This document shows positions 1 to 5,789 of a DNA stretch of 9,691 nucleotides, piece by piece. Position numbers and translations under genes: made by a program. How positions within the stretch are numbered: position 1 is the first letter of the stretch; every line of letters starts with the position of its first letter. The notes beneath the pieces were generated by a model. It was given only the letters and a program-made list of their open reading frames with translations, did not search any database and was not told the DNA's origin. Origin of the DNA: JBFXDI01 sp050181295 (GTDB lineage Bacteria; Pseudomonadota; Alphaproteobacteria; Rhizobiales; Aestuariivirgaceae); NCBI GenBank assembly GCA_050181295.1, contig JBFXDI010000147.1, forward strand, positions 1 through 9,691, written 5' to 3'.

Positions 1-390
1 GAAGTAGGAGGGCCACGGCCACACGGCAATGGCGACGTTGATGCGGTTCGCCTGGGCCGAGACGCCCATCATCTCCGAGCCGCGCCACGCGATGGGACGA
101 ACATAGGCGTCGGAATAGCCCTGCTTGGCGAGCGTCTGGCGGCACGCCTCGTCGATCTCCTCGACCGTGAAGGGGATCTTCATGTCCAGCATTTCGGCGG
201 AGGCGAAGAGCCGCTCGGTATGCTCCGTCAGCTTGAAGATCTCGCCGCCATAGGCGCGTTCGCCCTCGAACACCGCGGAAGCGTAGTGAAGGCCATGGGT
301 GAGGACGTGGACGCGTGCATCGGCCCAGGGCACGAACTCCCCGTTGAACCAGATGACACCTTCGCGCTGATCGAACGGAACAACCGACAT
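1..390 (-). CDS. ilvE: Branched-chain amino acid aminotransferase (class IV), N-terminal 130 residues
   Basis: The frame is open from an ATG at 390 down to base 1, so the gene runs off the left edge. The visible 130 residues begin MSVVPFDQREGVIWFNGEF and contain HGLHYASAVFEGERAY (about 32-47), the signature of the class IV PLP aminotransferase N-domain in branched-chain aminotransferases; a conserved arginine follows in YVRPIAWRG (97-104). The family transfers the amino group between leucine, isoleucine or valine and 2-oxoglutarate in the cytoplasm, the last step of their synthesis and the first of their breakdown. The PLP lysine lies in the missing C-terminal half, so activity cannot be judged. 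The start is supported by a GGGAGG Shine-Dalgarno 4 nt upstream. The gene is divergent from the MarR regulator gene, with about 110 bp between. D-amino-acid aminotransferase and aminodeoxychorismate lyase share the fold, but the FEGERAY context favours IlvE. Confidence 0.88.
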   Translation of the reverse strand, partial: MSVVPFDQREGVIWFNGEFVPWADARVHVLTHGLHYASAVFEGERAYGGEIFKLTEHTERLFASAEMLDMKIPFTVEEIDEACRQTLAKQGYSDAYVRPIAWRGSEMMGVSAQANRINVAIAVWPWPSYF

Positions 391-488
391 GACCACCTCC
401 CTTGCGGCCGTCTCGCTGCCCGGCCGGATGCGGGGTTCGCGAGGCTTCTCTCGTATGATGGAGCTTCCTCAGACGTATCAGCGCGTGC

Positions 489-494
489 TATATA
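489..494 (+). promoter_or_regulatory. Possible -10 element (TATATA) for a leaderless petP transcript
   Basis: TATATA ends 7 nt before the ATG at 502, which would place the transcription start at about 501-502, that is, at the start codon itself. No Shine-Dalgarno sequence precedes that ATG, which fits a leaderless mRNA. The -35 is weak: TTCCTC at 465-470 with an 18-bp spacer. This is an inference from spacing only. Confidence 0.3.
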
Positions 495-513
495 TGTCAA
501 CATGACTGACATA
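493..513. promoter_or_regulatory. Palindromic operator over the MarR-gene start, in the divergent ilvE/petP promoter region
   Basis: A perfect inverted repeat, TATGTCA-N7-TGACATA, spans 21 bp and includes the ATG at 502. Nested inside it is a second palindrome, GTCA-ACA-TGAC (496-506). Dyads of this size are typical binding sites for MarR dimers, which often repress themselves. Read on the minus strand, the left arm contains TTGACA (500 to 495), a consensus -35 hexamer pointing to ilvE, although no good -10 lies 16-18 bp further on. Binding here would therefore be expected to affect the MarR operon and perhaps ilvE. The palindrome is seen directly; its use as an operator is inferred. Confidence 0.55.
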
Positions 514-1014
514 AATTCTCGCGCAACGAGCCTGGCTGCCCCGGCGGATCGGGAGGTTGTGGAGCTGCTCGAACTGATCTTCTTCGCCTATCGCGACTTC
601 ACCTCCGATCCCGACGTTATTCTCGAAACTTTCGGCTTCGGCAGGGCGCATCATCGCGTCATCCATTTTGTCGGGCGGCATCCCGGCATGCGCGTGGCGG
701 AGCTCCTCGACATCCTGCGCATCACCAAGCAGAGCCTCGCGCGGGTGCTGAAGGAGCTGGTGGACCGGGGCTTCATCGTACAGCGCACGGGCGAGGCCGA
801 CCGGCGCCAGCGGCTCCTGTTCCTGACACGCCAGGGCGGCGATCTGCATCAGCGTCTCATGGCGCCCCAGATGGAGCGCATCCGGGCAGCGCTCCAGGGT
901 GGCGGCAACGACGTCCGGGAGGTTCTCTTCAAGCTGATCGATGCGGAGGACCGGGAGCATGTGCTGGCGCTGCTCGATGCGGCTTCGGCGCGGCAGGCGA
1001 GGCGCGCTCCATGA
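502..1014 (+). CDS. petP: MarR-family transcriptional regulator, PetP-like
   Basis: A 170-residue cytoplasmic DNA-binding protein. The winged helix-turn-helix core is RAHHRVIHFVGRHPGMRVAELLDIL (48-72), followed by recognition-helix residues ITKQSLARVLKELVDRGFI (74-92) and a wing carrying the usual D-R-R stretch, GEADRRQRLLFLT (97-109). These match the MarR family, whose dimers bind palindromic operators. The order MarR gene, then OmpR-type regulator gene, resembles petP-petR of Rhodobacter capsulatus, where PetR is linked to cytochrome bc1 expression; the petP name here rests on that resemblance. The frame stays open upstream to 220, but that part is antisense to ilvE, so the ATG at 502 is chosen. 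It has no Shine-Dalgarno and sits inside a 21-bp palindrome, suggesting a leaderless, self-regulated message. The stop overlaps the next start as ATGA, indicating translational coupling. Confidence 0.82.
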   Translation: MTDINSRATSLAAPADREVVELLELIFFAYRDFTSDPDVILETFGFGRAHHRVIHFVGRHPGMRVAELLDILRITKQSLARVLKELVDRGFIVQRTGEADRRQRLLFLTRQGGDLHQRLMAPQMERIRAALQGGGNDVREVLFKLIDAEDREHVLALLDAASARQARRAP

Positions 1015-1700
1015 GTCCGGCCGACCAGACAGCGCATGTGCTGATCGTCGACGACGACCGGCGGATACGGGAGCTGCTCACGAGCTACCTCGCCGGCGAA
1101 GGCTATCGCGCGACGTCCGCCGCGAGCGCGGAGGAAGCCCGCGAGCGGATGCGGGGGCTTGCCTTCGACATCCTCGTGCTGGACGTGATGATGCCGGGCG
1201 AGAACGGCATCAGGTTCGCTGAATCCCTGCGCAAGGAGGCCCGCGCCGAGCCCGTTCTCTTTCTCTCGGCCCTCGCCGACACGGAGGACCGCATCGCGGG
1301 GCTCGAGGCAGGGGGCGATGACTATCTCGTAAAACCGTTCGAGCCGCGCGAGCTCCTGCTGCGCATCCAGAACCTGCTCAAGCGGCGCATGACGCCGGCC
1401 GGAACCCAGCCGGAAGTGAGCTTCGGGACCTTCACCTTCCATCCGGGGCGCGGGGAACTCAGGCGCGACGGTGAGCTCGTGCGCCTGACGACGCGTGAGC
1501 GCGACCTGCTCAGGACCCTCGTGGCGAGTGCCGGCCGCACGCTGACCCGCGCCGACCTCGCCGCCTCCGGGGATGCGGAGGGCGCGCGCGCCATCGACGT
1601 CCAGATCAACCGTCTCAGGCGCAAGATCGAGGACGATTCCGCCGAGCCCGTTCATCTCCAAACCGTCCGAGGAATGGGCTATATCTTCCATATCGACTGA
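1011..1700 (+). CDS. petR: OmpR/PhoB-family response regulator, PetR-like
   Basis: A 229-residue two-domain response regulator. The receiver domain (about 8-125) shows the acidic cluster D14-D15-D16, the phosphoacceptor D58 in VLDVMMPGENG, the switch residue S86 in FLSA and K108 in LVKPF. A winged-helix DNA-binding domain follows (about 137-229), with LTTRERDLL in its N-terminal part, the recognition region AIDVQINRLRRKIED and the C-terminal hairpin LQTVRGMGYIF. Such proteins bind DNA as dimers once phosphorylated by a partner kinase. The start codon overlaps the stop of the MarR gene (ATGA), and a histidine kinase gene follows after 25 bp, so the kinase is very probably its partner. PetR of Rhodobacter capsulatus is the closest named relative I recognise; the regulon here cannot be read from the sequence. 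The short linker and intact active site argue for a functional protein. Confidence 0.88.
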   Translation: MSPADQTAHVLIVDDDRRIRELLTSYLAGEGYRATSAASAEEARERMRGLAFDILVLDVMMPGENGIRFAESLRKEARAEPVLFLSALADTEDRIAGLEAGGDDYLVKPFEPRELLLRIQNLLKRRMTPAGTQPEVSFGTFTFHPGRGELRRDGELVRLTTRERDLLRTLVASAGRTLTRADLAASGDAEGARAIDVQINRLRRKIEDDSAEPVHLQTVRGMGYIFHID

Positions 1701-1725
1701 CGCTGGCCGAACGGAAGGACATGCC

Positions 1726-3234
1726 ATGACGGTCGTCGCAGGGCGCGAAGCCGCGCGACCTCCCCGCCGCAGCCTCTACTGGCGCTTCAACCGCTTTCTG
1801 GAGCGCTGGCTTCCGTCGGGCCTCTACAAGCGCGTGCTCATCATCCTGATCGCGCCGGTGGTGCTGCTTGCGATCATCACCACCGTGATCTTCATGGAGC
1901 GTCACTGGGTCAACGTCACCAAGACGCTCTCGAAACAGGTGGCGCGCGAGATGGCCTTCATCGTGGCCATCTACGAATCCTCGCCCAAGACCGAGGAGTC
2001 GCTCAGGCAGCTGCAGTTCTTCGCCAACGAATATCTGGAGATCGGGCTTGAGATCCAGCGCAACACGACGCTGCCGCCGCCGCCCGACAGGCCCTTTTTC
2101 TCGATCGTCGACCAGCGCCTCAACCGCTATGTAGACCGCTTCGCGGGCAAGCCGTTCTGGATCGACACGCTGGGCCAAAGCGACTATGTCGACACGCGCA
2201 TCGAGGTGGACAAGGGGCTGATCTTCCGCTTCCTCACCAGGGAGCAGCGGGCCTCGGCCTCCTCGACGGATTTCTTCCTCATCGCGATGGTGTGCTCGTC
2301 GGTGCTGCTCCTGGGCATCGCCGTCGTCTTCCTGCGCAAGCAGATCAGGCCGATCATCGATCTCGCGGAAGCCGCGCAGAACTTCGATTCCGGCCGCAGC
2401 GCCCCGGCGCTCGAGCCGCGTGGCGCCGATGAAGTCAGGAAGGCGGCGCAGGCCTTCGTGGCGATGAAGGAGCGGATCGAGAGGCATGCCGAGCAGCGCA
2501 CGGTGATGCTCGCTGGCATCTCGCACGACCTTCGAACCATCCTCACCCGCTTCAAGCTCGAACTTGCTCTCATCGGGGAAGGCCCGAAGGTCAAGGCGCT
2601 GAAGGACGACGTGAGCGAGATGCAGCGGATGCTCGAAGGCTACATGGCCTTCGTGAAGGGGGACGGCGGCGAACAGCCTGTGGAGCTGGACATCGGCAAG
2701 CTCCTGGAGACGGTGCGAGACGGTGCGGCGCGCTCAGGCGCGGTAGTCACGGCGAAGTTCGAACCCGGCCTCACCGCCAAGGTCAAGCCGATCGCCTTCC
2801 GCCGCTGCCTCGGAAACCTCGTGTCCAACGCCACCCGCTTCGCGACACGCGTTGAGGTGACCGCCGCCCGCTCGAGCGACTATCTGACGATCATTGTCGA
2901 GGACGATGGTCCGGGCATTCCGGAAGCGGAGCGGGACGCGGTCTTCCGCCCGTTTGTGCGGCTCGATCACGCCCGCAATCAGGACGAGGGCGGGACGGGC
3001 CTCGGTCTCGCCATCGCGCGCGACATCGCGCTCGGACATGGCGGCGACATCAGCCTGGGCGACAGCCCGCTCGGCGGCCTGCGGGCAACGGTGAGGCTTC
3101 CCTTCCATCATGCGCCGGCGCTCGCCGTCTCATGCTCGGAGCCCAGCCAGCCGGGCGATCGTCACATGGCGGATCTCTACGAAGCTCTCCTGCGGCCGTT
3201 CGGGCTCAAGGGCAGCAGGCAGTCTCCCGGATAG
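1726..3234 (+). CDS. EnvZ-like membrane sensor histidine kinase (HAMP, HisKA, HATPase)
   Basis: 502 residues. Order: a basic cytoplasmic start; transmembrane helix 1 (about 36-56, VLIILIAPVVLLAIITTVIF); a periplasmic sensor domain (about 57-180) with a proline run at 117-120; helix 2 (about 183-204); HAMP (about 205-258); HisKA with H267 in ISHDLRTILTR; an N-box with N364 and N368 in LGNLVSNATRF; a G1 box, VEDDGPGIPE (391-400); and a G2 box, GGTGLGLAIA. It should autophosphorylate on H267 and pass the phosphate to the PetR-like regulator encoded 25 bp upstream. The ATG at 1726 follows GGAAGG at 1713-1718 with a good 7-nt spacing; the open frame further upstream is a shadow of petR. The residue after HDLRT is isoleucine, not the usual proline. 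Residues after about 460 form a 42-aa tail that runs into the convergent gene by 58 bp. Confidence 0.88.
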   Translation: MTVVAGREAARPPRRSLYWRFNRFLERWLPSGLYKRVLIILIAPVVLLAIITTVIFMERHWVNVTKTLSKQVAREMAFIVAIYESSPKTEESLRQLQFFANEYLEIGLEIQRNTTLPPPPDRPFFSIVDQRLNRYVDRFAGKPFWIDTLGQSDYVDTRIEVDKGLIFRFLTREQRASASSTDFFLIAMVCSSVLLLGIAVVFLRKQIRPIIDLAEAAQNFDSGRSAPALEPRGADEVRKAAQAFVAMKERIERHAEQRTVMLAGISHDLRTILTRFKLELALIGEGPKVKALKDDVSEMQRMLEGYMAFVKGDGGEQPVELDIGKLLETVRDGAARSGAVVTAKFEPGLTAKVKPIAFRRCLGNLVSNATRFATRVEVTAARSSDYLTIIVEDDGPGIPEAERDAVFRPFVRLDHARNQDEGGTGLGLAIARDIALGHGGDISLGDSPLGGLRATVRLPFHHAPALAVSCSEPSQPGDRHMADLYEALLRPFGLKGSRQSPG

Positions 3235-4202
3235 CAGGCGGCGAGCGCCAGCCGGGCCCGCTGGCCGACCTCCAGGTCGGTCGCGTTCACGATGGCCAGA
3301 CGGAAGCCTCCCGGCGGCATGGCGTGTGCCTCGGGCGGGCGGTCCTCATGGAAGGTGACCTGGAGGCTCGACACGTTCGCCATGGCGCGCACATTGGCCT
3401 GTGTCGCTTGCGGGGGATGCCGGTAGGCGGGGCCGTGCCGTCCGAACAGTACAACCGAATAGCCTGTCTGCCGGCCCCGATCGTCGAAGCTCCAGCGGCC
3501 CGTCTCGTAGAGGCGGATCGCCGCCTCCACCCAGCCCGGCCCATAGAGGTCGGTCCACTGGTCGGCGAAACGCAGATGCACCTCGATGATGCGCTCCCCG
3601 ATGGTCTCGAAGTTGACGAGCCCCGAGTAGCCTTCGAAATGACGTGCGACCCACTGGCCGAGATAGCTCTCCAGCTGCGGCCGCGCCTCGGCGTGGACCA
3701 TCCAGTGGTCGAACATGCCCTCCTCGGTCGGGACCCCGGTGGTGTGGCGCCACCAGGCAGGGCGGCCGGCCTCGACGGCGCAATCGGTGCTCACATGCTC
3801 GCCCTCGAGCAGCTCCATCCACATGTGGCCGGCGTTCAGATGGCAGGCGAATTCCTCCCGCGAAGCGATGATGCGGCTGTCGACTCCCATGCCTTTGAGG
3901 TTGACGATCGGCTTGGAGAAGACCGGATAGCGGGAAGGCTCCACCCCATGCGGCGCCGCCTCGAGGCCTTGGCTCAGGGCGACCTGCAGCTTGTCGTAGA
4001 TCCAGCGGTGCTCGGGATACCAGGACCAGGCATCCGCGTCCTCGGTCGGGATGCGCACGTGCTCAGGACACGGGATCCGCTCGAAATACTGCATTCGCCA
4101 GGGGTCGGCTTCGCAGATGGGCATGGGGCTGAACCGGATATGGCGGATGAAGCGCGTCTGCAAGGGAGGCAAGGAAACGCCGTTCCCGGCGATCGGTTGC
4201 AT
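3177..4202 (-). CDS. Protein of unknown function with ATP-grasp-like core
   Basis: 341 residues, no signal peptide and no membrane helix. I do not recognise a named family. Three stretches appear in the order of an ATP-grasp fold: PVFSKPIVNLKGMGVDSR (93-110), like the lysine-plus-glycine loop; HMWMELLEGEHVSTDCAVEAG (126-146), like the E-x-x-x-G-x-E-x-S-x-D hinge that follows; and GLVNFETIGERIIEVHLRFADQW (194-216), like the N-x-E ... I-x-E-x-N-x-R metal site. In the last, the asparagine of E-x-N is a histidine (E207-V-H209). The middle also carries WWRHTTGVPTEEGMFDHW (150-167). If the fold is right, it would bind ATP and perhaps ligate a carboxylate, but that is inference. The gene lies 38 bp after gluQ on the same strand, so it is probably cotranscribed with it. 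The start is uncertain: the nearest GGGAGG (4218-4223) is 15 nt from the ATG. Its 3' end overlaps the kinase gene. Confidence 0.72.
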   Translation of the reverse strand: MQPIAGNGVSLPPLQTRFIRHIRFSPMPICEADPWRMQYFERIPCPEHVRIPTEDADAWSWYPEHRWIYDKLQVALSQGLEAAPHGVEPSRYPVFSKPIVNLKGMGVDSRIIASREEFACHLNAGHMWMELLEGEHVSTDCAVEAGRPAWWRHTTGVPTEEGMFDHWMVHAEARPQLESYLGQWVARHFEGYSGLVNFETIGERIIEVHLRFADQWTDLYGPGWVEAAIRLYETGRWSFDDRGRQTGYSVVLFGRHGPAYRHPPQATQANVRAMANVSSLQVTFHEDRPPEAHAMPPGGFRLAIVNATDLEVGQRARLALAACYPGDCLLPLSPNGRRRAS

Positions 4203-4219
4203 GGGCCGGGCGGATATCC

Positions 4220-4240
4220 TCCCGCCGCTCCGTGGCGGGA
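4220..4240 (-). other. Stem-loop between gluQ and the ATP-grasp-like gene
   Basis: TCCCGCC-N7-GGCGGGA gives a 7-bp perfect stem with a 7-nt loop, starting directly after the gluQ stop codon. In the gluQ transcript the 3' arm runs straight into GGATATCC, not a U-run, so it is not a canonical intrinsic terminator. The 3' arm includes part of the only Shine-Dalgarno-like GGGAGG ahead of the next gene, so it could damp translation of that gene or mark an RNA processing end. Confidence 0.45.
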
Positions 4241-5107
4241 TCAGGGCAGGGCGATGAAGCCCAGTTCCCTGCGGATCGTGGCCGGCGTCAACCCCTGCTC
4301 GCGAAGGGAGCGTAAGGAGGGCGCCCCCTCGCTCTTGGAGAGCTTGCGGCCCGTCTCGTCGCCGATCAGCCGATGGTGATGGTAACGGGGCTCCGGCAGA
4401 TTGAGGAGCGCCTGCAGCAGGCGGTGGAGGCCGGTGGCGTGGAAAAGGTCCTGGCCGCGCGTCACGTGCGTGATGCCCTGAAGCGCGTCATCGGTCACGA
4501 CGGCGATGTGATAGGAGGTGCCGATGTCCTTGCGGGCAAGCACGACGTCCCCCCAGCGCAGGGGCACGGCCTCGATCCGACCCTTCTCGCCGTCCGGTCC
4601 CTCGCCATCCTCCTCGAACCAGAGGCTGGGCCCGAAGGGCATCGCCTTTTCGAGGTCGAGCCGCAGGGCATAGCCCGCGCCACCGCCGATCACCGCCTTT
4701 CTCTCGCTCTCCCGCCGCCCCTTGCAGGTGCCCGGATAGAGCGGCGTGCCGTCGGGATCGCGAGGGGCATCCGGCCCTGCGGCGCGCAGGATGTCCTGGC
4801 GCGAGCAGGTGCAGGGATAGAGAAGTCCCATCGCGTCGAGGCGTCGAAGCGCTGCCTGGTAGTCCGCCATATGGGCGCTCTGCCGTCGCACGGGCTCCTC
4901 CCACGACAGGCCGAGCCAGCCGAGGTCGAACAGGCAATCACGCACCAGGGCATCGGTGCAGCGCACGACGTCGATGTCCTCGAGCCTCAGGAGAAACCAG
5001 CCTTCGGCCTTTCGGGCCGCAGCATCGGTGAAAAGCGCCGAATAGGCGTGGCCGAGATGCAGCGCTCCATTGGGACTGGGCGCAAAACGGAATGTTGGCC
5101 AGGGCAT
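4241..5107 (-). CDS. gluQ: Glutamyl-Q tRNA(Asp) synthetase
   Basis: 288 residues, the usual GluQ-RS length, against about 470 for full glutamyl-tRNA synthetase: it is the class I catalytic core without the anticodon-binding part. Visible motifs are RFAPSPNGALHLGHAYSA (7-24, with HLGH as the HIGH motif), a zinc site C99-x-C101 ... Y124-x3-C128 typical of GluQ-RS, a glutamate-binding region YALRLDL (146-152), the VTRGQDL stretch (216-222) and KLSKS (255-259). The enzyme activates glutamate without tRNA and attaches it to queuosine at the wobble position of tRNA(Asp). The frame is open upstream to 5299, but that part is antisense to the glycosylase gene; the conserved N-terminus starts at MPWPTFRFAP. 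A promoter-like TTGACG-17-TATAGG places the transcription start on this ATG, and no Shine-Dalgarno is present, so the message may be leaderless. Confidence 0.93.
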   Translation of the reverse strand: MPWPTFRFAPSPNGALHLGHAYSALFTDAAARKAEGWFLLRLEDIDVVRCTDALVRDCLFDLGWLGLSWEEPVRRQSAHMADYQAALRRLDAMGLLYPCTCSRQDILRAAGPDAPRDPDGTPLYPGTCKGRRESERKAVIGGGAGYALRLDLEKAMPFGPSLWFEEDGEGPDGEKGRIEAVPLRWGDVVLARKDIGTSYHIAVVTDDALQGITHVTRGQDLFHATGLHRLLQALLNLPEPRYHHHRLIGDETGRKLSKSEGAPSLRSLREQGLTPATIRRELGFIALP

Positions 5108-5121
5108 GGGATGCCTATATT
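5095..5121 (+). promoter_or_regulatory. Possible promoter of the DNA glycosylase gene
   Basis: TATATT at 5116-5121 matches the -10 consensus in five of six positions. The best -35 is TTGGCC at 5095-5100, with a short 15-bp spacer. The start would be near 5128, leaving about 25 nt of leader with AAGGAG at 5142-5147. The hexamer overlaps the -10 of gluQ on the other strand, so the two promoters may compete for polymerase. Confidence 0.35.
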
Positions 5122-5142
5122 CCGGGCCTCTTCGGGCGTCAA
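5114..5142 (-). promoter_or_regulatory. Predicted sigma70-type promoter of gluQ
   Basis: On the minus strand TTGACG (5142 to 5137) is followed after exactly 17 bp by TATAGG (5119 to 5114). The predicted start of transcription, 7 nt further on, is position 5107, the A of the gluQ ATG. Together with the lack of a ribosome binding site this supports a leaderless transcript. Confidence 0.5.
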
Positions 5143-5153
5143 AGGAGCGGGTC

Positions 5154-5789
5154 ATGCGGATCATCGGGAGCGAGGCCGACATCGCCGAGGGCCTTGCAGC
5201 CTTGGGAGCGGCCGATCCGCGCCTCGCGAGGATCGCGGAGACCGTCGGGCACCCTCCGCTCCGCAGGGCGGAAGGGGGGCTCAAGGCGCTGCTCCGCATC
5301 GTGATGGATCAGCAGATCTCGCTTGCCGCGGGCGCCGCGATCTGGGCGCGGCTCGAGGCGCGCTATGCCACGTTCGGGGCCGGCGTGCTGGCCGCGGCGA
5401 GCGAGGAGGATCTGCGCGCCTGCGGACTCTCCGGCGCCAAGATCCGGACGCTGCTTGCCCTTGCCCGCGCGGCCGCCGAGGGCACGCTCGACTTCGAGAC
5501 GCTGGAGGCGCTGCCGGACGAGGAGGCGGCAGCGGTCCTGACGGCGCTCCCGGGCATCGGTCCTTGGACGGCCGACATCTACCTGCTTACCTGCCTCGGG
5601 CGGAGCGATGCCTGGCCCAAGGGCGACCTTGCGCTGCAGGAGGCCGCGAAACTTGCGCTCGGGCTTTCGGTGCGGCCGACCCACCGGGAAATGGAGAACC
5701 TCGCCGAGCCCTGGCGGCCCTGGCGGGCGGTCGCGGCGCGGCTGCTCTGGTCCTACTATCGGCAGACCAAGGGCTTGCCTGCCGTCTAG
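5154..5789 (+). CDS. DNA-3-methyladenine glycosylase of the AlkA/MAG type (HhH-GPD)
   Basis: 211 residues. This is a base-excision repair enzyme that removes alkylated purines such as 3-methyladenine. The HhH-GPD fold is recognisable from LLRIVMDQQISLAAGAAI (46-63), the helix-hairpin-helix LTALPGIGPWTADIYLL (129-145) and the catalytic aspartate D158 in WPKGDLALQEA. It lacks the extra N-terminal domain of Escherichia coli AlkA (282 residues) and so resembles the shorter MAG-like branch. The ATG at 5154 has AAGGAG at 5142-5147, 6 nt upstream; the longer frame from 5070 lies inside the divergent gluQ and is rejected. No iron-sulphur cysteine cluster follows the catalytic region, which argues against an endonuclease III or MutY relative. 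Its TAG directly abuts the stop of the convergent transglycosylase gene, leaving no room for a terminator. Confidence 0.9.
   Translation: MRIIGSEADIAEGLAALGAADPRLARIAETVGHPPLRRAEGGLKALLRIVMDQQISLAAGAAIWARLEARYATFGAGVLAAASEEDLRACGLSGAKIRTLLALARAAAEGTLDFETLEALPDEEAAAVLTALPGIGPWTADIYLLTCLGRSDAWPKGDLALQEAAKLALGLSVRPTHREMENLAEPWRPWRAVAARLLWSYYRQTKGLPAV

Noticed and set aside
220..501. Upstream extension of the MarR reading frame
   Set aside because: It is antisense to the conserved N-terminus of ilvE and shows no MarR homology; the conserved part starts after the ATG at 502.
1573..1725. Upstream extension of the histidine kinase frame
   Set aside because: It is a low-complexity, arginine- and serine-rich shadow of the petR C-terminus; ATG 1726 has a good Shine-Dalgarno.
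3132..4379. 415-residue plus-strand reading frame
   Set aside because: It mirrors the minus-strand ATP-grasp-like and gluQ genes; no recognisable motifs, typical of high-GC antisense frames.
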